A stretch of DNA of 6,305 bases, taken from NCBI GenBank assembly GCA_020351895.1, contig CP070672.1:3799556-3805860 (forward strand), read 5' to 3'. The translations under genes were made by a program, and so were the position numbers. Each line of letters starts with the position of its first letter. Position 1 is the first letter of the stretch. This document shows positions 1 through 5,881 of the stretch, piece by piece. The notes below the pieces were generated by a model, which saw nothing but the letters and a program-made list of their open reading frames with translations, was not told the origin of the DNA and did not search any database. Source of the DNA: Thermoplasmata archaeon. GTDB lineage: Archaea; Thermoplasmatota; Thermoplasmata; GCA-020350865.

Positions 1-90
1 AGAGCCATTGATGCGAAAACAAAGCGGGTTGTTGGTCATGATCATGAATTAAATGACGGCGATGTAATCAAAATAGTGGCCAATGTATGA
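1..90 (+). CDS. Obg-like GTPase/ATPase (YchF-type), C-terminal TGS domain, partial
   Basis: Only the last 29 codons and a TGA stop (88-90) are present; the 5' part lies outside the window. The translated tail reads AIDAKTKR, then VGHDHELNDGDVIKIVA, the typical end of a TGS domain, in which a short strand and turn lead to the 'DGDVIKIV' signature closing the beta-grasp fold. Archaeal YchF/Obg-like GTP-binding proteins end this way. DRG-family GTPases have a similar but distinguishable ending, so DRG is the main alternative. Proteins of the YchF family are cytosolic P-loop NTPases that associate with ribosomes; the TGS domain is thought to bind RNA or ribosome. The G domain is not visible, so nucleotide specificity cannot be judged. 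The stop codon overlaps the polB ribosome binding site, suggesting co-transcription with polB. Confidence 0.75.
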   Translation, partial: RAIDAKTKRVVGHDHELNDGDVIKIVANV

Positions 91-93
91 GGT
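89..93 (+). promoter_or_regulatory. Shine-Dalgarno site for polB, overlapping the upstream stop
   Basis: GAGGT lies six bases before the polB ATG (100-102) and shares its first two bases with the TGA stop of the GTPase gene. It supports ATG 100 as the polB start and suggests that ribosomes finishing the GTPase may re-initiate on polB. Confidence 0.65.
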
Positions 94-99
94 CTTGAA

Positions 100-2499
100 A
101 TGGATTCCTGGGATGTGAGGTTGTTAACAGGCTCTTACGTTGTTGAGAATGGAGAGCCCGTGGTGGAGCTATTTGGTAAGACAAAAGATGATATATCCAT
201 TGCCATAAGGTTTAAAGGTTTTGCGCCATACTTTCATGCACTCGCCTCAAAAGAGGATATGTTATCTATATTCGGTGAGGACCCTGATGTCCGAAAAATG
301 GAGGAAATTAAGCTCTTTTTCAATGGAGAGGATAGGGATGGAACTAAGGTTACAGTTAGAATACCTGCCACGGTTCCGAAATACAGGTCAAAAGTTCTAA
401 GTGAAGGCATTACGGTTCTTGCAGCAGATATCCCTTTCCAGCATCGTTTTATATACGATATGGACCTGGGTTCTTGTGTGAGGGTTTTTGGTAATGTGAT
501 AAAACATGATAATCTCACTTCTGAGCTCGTGGTGGAGGCAGAGAAATTTGAAAATTGTGACCCTTTCAAGCCTGAATTGAAGATATTGAGCTTTGACATC
601 GAGAACAGCCTGAAAGATGGCAGGATATTCACAATATGCTGCGTAATAAAATTCAAGGGTAAAAACGAAGTTGTCCAGTTAAAAGGAGAAGAGGAAGTGA
701 TTATTCAGAATTGGGTCGAAACCATAAGAGAACACGACCCCGATGTGATAACAGGCTACAATATCGATGGTTACGACCTTCCTATGATCCTCAAAAGGGC
801 CTCTAAATGCGGATTGGGTGAGCCGAAAATAGGTAGGAATCTCAAGCCCCTAAAGCAAGTAAGTGGCAGGTTTTGGAGACTGGATGGACGAATAATCGCC
901 GATGCATGGTGGAATGTGAAACGGGAGCTTAAACCAAAAAAGGAAACCTTAAGCCACATCGCTGAGAAAATCTTAGGAGAGAAAAAACGGGATGTGGATC
1001 CAAAAAAAATAGATGAGGAGTGGGAAAAGAACCCTGAAAAGGTTGTTGAATATTGCACACACGATGCGAGATTGGCCCTGCAAATTCTTGAAAAAATCAG
1101 GATCCTGGGAAAGGCCATGGACCTCGCTACGGTCTCGAGGCTGCCTCTGGATGATGCCATCAATGGCAGAACGTCAACTTTCATTGATTCAATTCTCATC
1201 AGGGAAGCAGACAGGGCGAGCGTGGCTGTGCCACTTTCTGGAGGTGGCGGAGGAAGAGATAAAATCGAAGGTGGCTATGTACACAGCATCGAGCCTGGCC
1301 TGTACGATATGGTCTGTGTTCTCGATTTCAAATCCATGTATCCAAGCCTTATCATAGCAAATAACATATGCTTCACCACCCTGAACAAGGAGGGGTCAAT
1401 AGTGAGTCCTGTAAATGTCCACTTCTTGAGTGGGGAAAAACGCCAGGGCCTTGTGCCCAAGGTTCTCTTAAAACTCATGAAGGATAGAGATGAATTCAAG
1501 GCTAAGATGAAGGAGGCCAAGGATAAGGAGGATGAGGATACATATAACTACTACAATGGTCTGCAAGAAGCGGTTAAGGTCCTAATGAATGCAATTTACG
1601 GTGTCTTCGCCTCTTCTTTCTACAGATTCACAAACAGGGACATAGGAGAGAGCATAACGGCATTCGCAAGGCAGAGCGTAAAAGAGCTCATTAAGAACCT
1701 TGAAGACGAGGACCTGAAAGTGATCTATTCCGATACAGACAGCGTATTTTTTGAATCGCCAAAAAAGGATTTAAAGGGAACCGTCGAGTTCGGAAAGAAG
1801 ACTGCTGATAGGTTCAGCCAAGGTGGGGTTGTTCTTGAGTTCGAAGGTGTATTAGACCCCCTATTTTCCCATGGTAAAAAGAAGAGATATGTGGGCAAGA
1901 TAATCTGGCCCGAGGAGGGTGTGATAGTAAGAGGTTATGAGATAAGGCGTACAGATGCATTCGACCTCCAAAGCGAGGCTCTGTCCGCTGTCTTCGAGGA
2001 AATTCTGAGAAGGGATGAAGAGGGTGCGGTCAGGACAGCAAAAAAGATGGTAAACGATATTCTGGCAGGAAAAGCCCCAATGGAAAAACTCGTCATATCG
2101 AGGACCGTGAAACCGGAAAGAAGTTATGTCAATCCCGAAAGAATGGTGAACGTTCTTGTTTCAAGAAAATTGAAGGAGATGGGTTACGAGTTCGTGCCTG
2201 GTATGAAGGTCTCGTGGATAGTCACTGACAGCAAGAAGACACCCCAGGAGGTGGAGCCTTATATCGACGGCCGGGACTTTGAATCCGAGCCAGATTGGGG
2301 ATACTATGCAAAAAGGGTGGCAATGACCATAGCCAGGGTTACTGAGGTCTTTGGGTGGGACGAAAAGAGCCTGCTTGGAGGAATGCAGCAAAAGACCTTG
2401 TTCTCGGATGACTTCGAGAAAACACCCAAGAAAAAGGAAAAGGAGAAGACAAAGCCTAAAAAAACAGATAAAAAACTCAAACTGGAAGACTTCTTGTAG
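100..2499 (+). CDS. polB: DNA polymerase B (family B, archaeal replicative/repair polymerase with 3'-5' exonuclease)
   Basis: This gene encodes a 799-residue DNA-directed DNA polymerase, close to the roughly 780 residues of Pyrococcus PolB. Proofreading motifs are intact: Exo I FDIE (D166, E168), Exo II YNIDGYD (N221, D226) and Exo III YCTHD (Y318, D322). Polymerase motifs are intact: motif A DFKSMYPSL (D409), motif B KVLMNAIYG (K493, N497, Y500, G501), motif C YSDTDS (D545, D547) and the thumb KKRY (594-597). GGYV (391-394) matches the Y-GG/A linker region. The N-terminal domain keeps most of the archaeal uracil read-ahead pocket (P43, P89, V92, F113). No intein interrupts any motif, although archaeal polB genes are common intein hosts. 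A Lys-rich segment (about 769-792) leads to KLKLEDFL at the extreme C-terminus, which fits a PCNA-interacting (PIP) motif with Lys in place of Gln. A run of five Gly (381-385) precedes the GGYV motif. The start is ATG 100, backed by the GAGGT site. Family and activity are certain; a replicative rather than repair role is inferred. Confidence 0.97.
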   Translation: MDSWDVRLLTGSYVVENGEPVVELFGKTKDDISIAIRFKGFAPYFHALASKEDMLSIFGEDPDVRKMEEIKLFFNGEDRDGTKVTVRIPATVPKYRSKVLSEGITVLAADIPFQHRFIYDMDLGSCVRVFGNVIKHDNLTSELVVEAEKFENCDPFKPELKILSFDIENSLKDGRIFTICCVIKFKGKNEVVQLKGEEEVIIQNWVETIREHDPDVITGYNIDGYDLPMILKRASKCGLGEPKIGRNLKPLKQVSGRFWRLDGRIIADAWWNVKRELKPKKETLSHIAEKILGEKKRDVDPKKIDEEWEKNPEKVVEYCTHDARLALQILEKIRILGKAMDLATVSRLPLDDAINGRTSTFIDSILIREADRASVAVPLSGGGGGRDKIEGGYVHSIEPGLYDMVCVLDFKSMYPSLIIANNICFTTLNKEGSIVSPVNVHFLSGEKRQGLVPKVLLKLMKDRDEFKAKMKEAKDKEDEDTYNYYNGLQEAVKVLMNAIYGVFASSFYRFTNRDIGESITAFARQSVKELIKNLEDEDLKVIYSDTDSVFFESPKKDLKGTVEFGKKTADRFSQGGVVLEFEGVLDPLFSHGKKKRYVGKIIWPEEGVIVRGYEIRRTDAFDLQSEALSAVFEEILRRDEEGAVRTAKKMVNDILAGKAPMEKLVISRTVKPERSYVNPERMVNVLVSRKLKEMGYEFVPGMKVSWIVTDSKKTPQEVEPYIDGRDFESEPDWGYYAKRVAMTIARVTEVFGWDEKSLLGGMQQKTLFSDDFEKTPKKKEKEKTKPKKTDKKLKLEDFL

Positions 2500-2518
2500 C
2501 CAAAAGTTTTATTTAATA
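2500..2518 (+). promoter_or_regulatory. Archaeal TATA-type promoter for the HTH_10 regulator, probably leaderless
   Basis: An AT-rich element, TTTTATTTAATAA (2507-2519), is preceded by a purine-rich CAAAAG that could serve as the TFB recognition element. Its centre lies about 26 bases before the ATG at 2539, the distance expected between TATA box and transcription start in archaea. No Shine-Dalgarno sequence precedes the ATG, so the message is probably leaderless. The T-rich run could also help end polB transcripts. Position and composition are seen; function is inferred. Confidence 0.5.
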
Positions 2519-2535
2519 AGGTTACCATGTAAAGC

Positions 2536-2547
2536 CCCATGCATGGG
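2536..2547. repeat. 12-base perfect palindrome over the regulator start codon
   Basis: CCCATGCATGGG is its own reverse complement and contains the ATG start (2539-2541) of the HTH_10 gene. It sits where transcription is predicted to begin. Such a site could be an operator bound by a dimeric regulator, possibly the product of the gene itself. A palindrome of this length is expected about once or twice in 6 kb by chance, so only the location makes it notable. Confidence 0.35.
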
Positions 2548-3195
2548 TTGAAAGTAGTAAAACTAGAATTCAAGGTGTATGGTCAGTACGCCCTGGGTTT
2601 TGACAGGTTATTCGATAATGTGGAGAGGATCACTACATTATCTTCACTTCTTTTCACATCTGAGCAGTTCATCATGGTATCGAAGGTAGAATGGATGGAT
2701 GAGCCGGATATTGAGAGCATTAAAAAATCCATTATTATTGATGATATCATCGAAATTTCCACAGAAGGAAAGACTTCTATGTATATTGTAATAGGACATC
2801 TTCCACCTCTTGTCTCCGAGCTCATATCCCATGTGATAAAGGAATTTAGATGTTTCTTTGAATTCCCTATAGTGAACGTTAAGGGTAGGATGACAATTCC
2901 TCTGGTGGGTACCAAGGATAATCTTAAAGAACTATTATCACATCTTAAGGATTTGAATGTGGAATATGAGGTAATATCGTTGACTAACTACTTTGTTAAG
3001 GGAAAGGACATGCTTTCGTCTTTGACTCCCTCTCAGTACAAATGCCTTGAGATGGCTTTTGAGGAGGGATTCTTCGATATCCCAAAAAAGGCTGATGCAA
3101 GAAAATTGGCGGGAAAAAAGGGCATCTCGCACTCCGCCTTTCTTACCCACATCAGGAAGGCCGAGAAAAAGATCTTCGAGGAACTGTTTGGCTGA
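2539..3195 (+). CDS. HTH_10 (bacterio-opsin activator-type) transcriptional regulator
   Basis: The 218-residue protein ends in a DNA-binding domain of the HTH_10 (Bat) family at about 162-217. LTPSQYKCLEMAFEEGFFDIP is followed by a helix-turn-helix whose recognition segment contains GISHSAF, then HIRKAEKKI. This layout (LTP-x-Q, GYFD/GFFD-xP, GIS-S) is the family signature. The N-terminal 150 or so residues are mixed alpha/beta without a PAS or GAF domain I can recognise. Residues about 123-150 (GTKDNLKELLSHL, then YEVISL) resemble the last part of the ligand-binding-like region common in small archaeal HTH_10 proteins. Family members are cytosolic regulators; their signals are mostly unknown and I cannot name the targets here. 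The ATG at 2539 is chosen because a TATA element lies about 26 bases upstream and no later start has a ribosome site. It appears to have its own promoter rather than depend on polB. Confidence 0.85.
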   Translation: MHGLKVVKLEFKVYGQYALGFDRLFDNVERITTLSSLLFTSEQFIMVSKVEWMDEPDIESIKKSIIIDDIIEISTEGKTSMYIVIGHLPPLVSELISHVIKEFRCFFEFPIVNVKGRMTIPLVGTKDNLKELLSHLKDLNVEYEVISLTNYFVKGKDMLSSLTPSQYKCLEMAFEEGFFDIPKKADARKLAGKKGISHSAFLTHIRKAEKKIFEELFG

Positions 3196-3207
3196 TTTGA
3201 GAGGATT

Positions 3208-3215
3208 GTTTAAAC
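3208..3215 (+). promoter_or_regulatory. Possible TATA box before the CxxC protein gene
   Basis: GTTTAAAC lies just after the regulator stop (3193-3195) and resembles an archaeal TATA box. Transcription would begin near 3237, leaving a leader of about 14 bases before ATG 3251. No convincing Shine-Dalgarno site precedes that ATG. Read-through from the regulator gene is the alternative. Confidence 0.3.
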
Positions 3216-3250
3216 ATGGAGAAGAAATCGATGATAATGGATGTTAAATT

Positions 3251-3682
3251 ATGAAAGAAAAATTGATTTTTGTTTACAATGCCGATTCGGGTTTGTTCAG
3301 CTCCATGGAAGATTATGTCCATAAGATCATCAAGCCTCAAACTTATCAATGTACCCTATGTAAAATAACGTATGGAAATCTGGGTATGAAGAAAAAATGG
3401 AAGGAATTCATTGAAAGCCTAGAAATACCTATGGAATTCTTGCATAGGGACGAATTCGTTAAAAAGTACCCCGATGAAGAAAGAAAATTCCCAGTAGCAT
3501 ATATCGAGGTGAATTCTAAGCTTACCAGGTTCATTTCACAGGGGGAATTGAACAGAGTCGAAAACCTTGAGGAGTTAATGGAGCTTGTACATAAAAAATA
3601 TGATGAACATGTAGGAATCCAAAGTAAAGATAATGGAACCCCTAAATTTATAAAGCCAAGACTTTTAACCAAAACTTCATAA
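3251..3682 (+). CDS. Conserved-looking protein of unknown function with CxxC motif
   Basis: I cannot assign a function to this 143-residue protein. It begins with a hydrophobic strand followed by YNADSG (9-14), then a helix with H24, a CxxC pair in YQCTLCKITYG (C34, C37), the segment GMKKKWKEF (45-53), HRDEF (65-69), a hydrophobic strand FPVAYIEV, and a final helix rich in Glu and Leu. The alternating strands and helices with a CxxC near residue 35 fit a small alpha/beta fold and loosely recall thioredoxin-like proteins. However, the pair is not at the usual position after the first strand and no cis-Pro motif is clear. From memory the YNADSG and CxLC-x2-TYG combination recurs in an uncharacterised bacterial and archaeal family, which I could not verify. 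There is no signal peptide or membrane segment. ATG 3251 is the only sensible start. It lies 55 bases after the regulator stop, and its stop lies 24 bases before the TPR gene. Confidence 0.75.
   Translation: MKEKLIFVYNADSGLFSSMEDYVHKIIKPQTYQCTLCKITYGNLGMKKKWKEFIESLEIPMEFLHRDEFVKKYPDEERKFPVAYIEVNSKLTRFISQGELNRVENLEELMELVHKKYDEHVGIQSKDNGTPKFIKPRLLTKTS
3647..3654 (+). promoter_or_regulatory. Probable TATA box for the TPR gene
   Basis: TTTATAAA is a near-consensus archaeal TATA box. It lies inside the last codons of the preceding gene. Transcription would start near 3677, giving a leader of about 30 bases before ATG 3707. No Shine-Dalgarno site is visible in that leader. A weaker element (TTTTAA, 3663-3668) is an alternative. 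Confidence 0.4.
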
Positions 3683-3706
3683 CCAACCTACCTCATTCTA
3701 ATTCCA

Positions 3707-4585
3707 ATGGCCCAGGACATGTGCCCTTTCATTTTAAGAGAGGCAGAGGCAAAGCCCTGTCCAGGTTGTAAAATAGAAAGGGATGAGACCAATAAAAAGG
3801 GACATGACTCCTTAATGGAGGAATGCCTAAAAGAAATAAGAAAAGCCCTACAAAAATCTGAAAACAAGGGAGAATTCAAGAAGGTTTTACCGCTTGAGCT
3901 TTATAAACTTAAGAGAATAACCACAAGGGAGGAGGAGGAACATTTTGATACAATCATGATTAAGAACGCCCTGGAAATTCTGGATTTTATAGAAAAACAA
4001 AAACCTAAAATGAGTCAACCCGAGGAAGTGGAATTTAAATTGAATTACGGGGATGTTCTGTTCAACTTGGGTGAATTAGATTCTGCATTAAAGCACTTTT
4101 TTCAAGTAAGCAAAAAAGAACCCAGGGATAAAAGGTCATGGAACAACATCGGTGTAACCATGGTAAGACAGGGTAAATTGAAGGAGGCATTGCCTTACTA
4201 TGATAAGGCCATTGAGCAGGATCCTACTTATGGCAGTGCATGGTTCAATAAAGGTAAAGCCCTGTTTAAATTAGGCATGAAAAAGAAGGCCTTGGTCTGT
4301 TTTCGAAAAGCCACGAAATACTCACCAGAGAACAAGAGCGCATGGAACAACCTTGGTGTCACATTGAGACAATTGAAGAAATTTAGGGAATCCATTAAAT
4401 GCTATAACAAGGCCCTTAAGATACATTCAGATTATCCCTGGGCATGGCACAACAAAGGCGTTGCACTCATGGAACTTAAAAGGTACAAAGACGCAATGTT
4501 GTGTTTCGATAAGGCCCTACAGATCGATCCAGATTATGAACCTGCAAAAGAGAGCAAAAGAGAGGTAATGAGAAAGGTTATGTGA
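3707..4585 (+). CDS. TPR-repeat protein with Cys-containing N-terminus
   Basis: The 292-residue protein has five tetratricopeptide repeats of exactly 34 residues in unbroken register: 108-141, 142-175, 176-209, 210-243 and 244-277. Repeats 2-5 each carry Trp at the same position (W145, W179, W213, W247), followed by N-x-G (NIG, NKG, NLG, NKG), and most repeats end near P-x-Y. TPR arrays form a helical groove for binding partner peptides, so a scaffold or co-factor role is likely; the partner is not shown. The N-terminal 107 residues are charged and helical and begin with C6, C18 and C21 (CP, then CPGC), which could bind metal. There is no signal peptide or membrane segment. ATG 3707 has no Shine-Dalgarno site; ATG 3719 would drop four residues and keep the Cys group. 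The last codons contain a 10-base tandem duplication that shifts the reading frame, and the stop abuts the serS stop. No specific gene name is justified. Confidence 0.85.
   Translation: MAQDMCPFILREAEAKPCPGCKIERDETNKKGHDSLMEECLKEIRKALQKSENKGEFKKVLPLELYKLKRITTREEEEHFDTIMIKNALEILDFIEKQKPKMSQPEEVEFKLNYGDVLFNLGELDSALKHFFQVSKKEPRDKRSWNNIGVTMVRQGKLKEALPYYDKAIEQDPTYGSAWFNKGKALFKLGMKKKALVCFRKATKYSPENKSAWNNLGVTLRQLKKFRESIKCYNKALKIHSDYPWAWHNKGVALMELKRYKDAMLCFDKALQIDPDYEPAKESKREVMRKVM
4544..4563. repeat. Perfect 10-base tandem duplication at the end of the TPR gene
   Basis: GCAAAAGAGA occurs twice head to tail (4544-4553 and 4554-4563). The unit length is not a multiple of three, so gain or loss of one copy changes the frame. 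With a single copy the gene would read EPAK-ER and stop at the TAA now out of frame at 4566-4568. On the minus strand the repeat gives two TTTT runs 36-40 bases or less past the serS stop, which might help end serS transcription. Confidence 0.8.
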
Positions 4586-4588
4586 TCA
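4583..4588. other. Abutting stop codons of convergent genes (TGATCA)
   Basis: TGA (4583-4585) ends the TPR gene on the + strand, and the adjacent TCA (4586-4588) is the TGA stop of serS on the - strand. The two genes meet with no intergenic base, so each transcript must run into the other gene's coding sequence. Confidence 0.95.
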
Positions 4589-5869
4589 TCTTCTCCCGAT
4601 TACCTCAAGGCTGTTCATGTAGGGCCTAAGAACCTCGGGGACCACAACAGTTTTATCCTTCTGTTGATAGTATTCTAAAATTGCTACCATGGCTCTTGAT
4701 GTGGCAATTGCCGTGCTGTTTATGGTATGCACATAATCCCTTTCCCCATCCGATTTTTCGTACCTGATATTGAGTTTTCTTGCCTGATAGCTCGTGGTGT
4801 TGCTACAGGATACAACCTCCTTGTATTGGCCCTGTTTTGCCATCCATGCCTCCAGATCGTACTTCTTAGCAGCTGTGCCTCCCAAATCTCCCGTGCATAT
4901 GTTTACGATCCTGTAGGGGAGCTCCAGTTTCTGAAATAGTGCCTCGGCATTTTTTATTAATAGCTCGTGCTCGTCCCATGACTGCTTAGGTGTGCAAAAA
5001 GAAAACTGCTCCACCTTGTTGAATTGATGGGTCCTGAAAATTCCCCTTGTATCCACACCATGGGCCCCTATCTCCTTTCGAAAGCACGGGGAAACTCCAC
5101 ACAGACGAATTGGTAATTCCTTCTCAGAGATGACCTTATCAGAAAGCATGGCGCACATTGGATGCTCGGATGTGGCTATCAAGTAAAGGTCATGGTTTTC
5201 CAATTTGTAAACCACTTCATTAAAATCCGAAAGATCCACCACACCCTCCATGGCCTTATGTCTCAGCATAAAAGGGGGTTCTACGATTTTGAATCCTTCT
5301 CCCCTCAGATAGTCCATGGCAAATCTCATCAGTGCAAAATCAAGCATAACAAGATCCTCAAAGAGAAAATAAAATCCAGCTCCTGATATCTTCTGTGAGG
5401 GGGAAAAATCCCCTTGACCCAATCCCTCGATTATATCCTGATGGCTCAATAATTCGAAATCGTATTCCTTTGGCTTTCCCCAGGTTCGAAGGGGTACATT
5501 CTCAGATTCGTCCTTTCCTTTCGGTACAGATTCATGCATAAGGTTGGGGATTCTAAGAAGAAGCGAGTTTCTCTTATCGAGGAATGCATTGGTATCCTCA
5601 TCAGTAATTTTTATCTTCTCATTCAAATCCTTCATGGCCTGTGTTTTTCCCGAGAATTCTTCCCCTGCCTTTTTCAGGTCTGCAATCTCCTTGGTAACGA
5701 CATTTCTTTCGTGTTTTACGGCATCGACTTTTTGTCTTGATTCCCTCCATTTTTTATCGGAGTCAATAACCTCGTCTACAATTCTGATATCCTCCTCACT
5801 CCAGCCCCGTTTCTTGAGGTTCGCCTTGATTATCTCCGGGGTCTCCCTGAACAATTTTATATCGAGCAT
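4586..5869 (-). CDS. serS: Seryl-tRNA synthetase (class II, type I)
   Basis: SerRS charges tRNA-Ser (and usually tRNA-Sec) with serine using ATP, in the cytosol. The 427-residue product begins MLDIKLFRETPE, the usual SerRS N-terminus, and has the long coiled-coil arm (about 28-108) that contacts the tRNA extra arm. The class II core follows: motif 1 around 172-199 ending in the PP of VEPPF, the serine-site loop ATSEH (T233, E235; the more common form is TAE), motif 2 FRKE (263-266) with GIFRTHQFNKVEQF (276-289), CSNTTSYQAR (355-364), and motif 3 NSTAIATSRAM (384-394) followed by VPEVLRPYM (410-418). The length matches type I SerRS; the rare methanogen-type SerRS has a different N-terminus. 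A TTG six bases further upstream (5873-5875) is in frame, but the GAGG site lies one to two bases from it and seven from ATG 5867-5869, so the ATG is chosen. The 3' end abuts the TPR gene. Confidence 0.96.
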   Translation of the reverse strand: MLDIKLFRETPEIIKANLKKRGWSEEDIRIVDEVIDSDKKWRESRQKVDAVKHERNVVTKEIADLKKAGEEFSGKTQAMKDLNEKIKITDEDTNAFLDKRNSLLLRIPNLMHESVPKGKDESENVPLRTWGKPKEYDFELLSHQDIIEGLGQGDFSPSQKISGAGFYFLFEDLVMLDFALMRFAMDYLRGEGFKIVEPPFMLRHKAMEGVVDLSDFNEVVYKLENHDLYLIATSEHPMCAMLSDKVISEKELPIRLCGVSPCFRKEIGAHGVDTRGIFRTHQFNKVEQFSFCTPKQSWDEHELLIKNAEALFQKLELPYRIVNICTGDLGGTAAKKYDLEAWMAKQGQYKEVVSCSNTTSYQARKLNIRYEKSDGERDYVHTINSTAIATSRAMVAILEYYQQKDKTVVVPEVLRPYMNSLEVIGRR

Positions 5870-5876
5870 CTTCAAT

Positions 5877-5881
5877 CCTCA
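5877..5881 (-). promoter_or_regulatory. Shine-Dalgarno site for serS
   Basis: TGAGG on the minus strand is separated by seven bases from the serS ATG (5867-5869). It decides between this ATG and the in-frame TTG at 5873-5875, for which it would be too close. Confidence 0.6.

Noticed and set aside
234..1199. Two minus-strand frames of about 140 codons (234-656 and 771-1199) inside polB
   Set aside because: They are antisense to essential polymerase motifs, lack ribosome sites, and have low-complexity Ser-rich content; they are shadows of polB.
1240..1760. Possible intein in polB motifs A, B or C
   Set aside because: All three motifs are continuous and the protein has normal length; no splicing-domain sequence is present.
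4130..4520. DNA-level similarity every 102 bases as a possible repeat array
   Set aside because: It is fully explained by the 34-residue TPR periodicity of the protein; no spacer or CRISPR-like structure is present.
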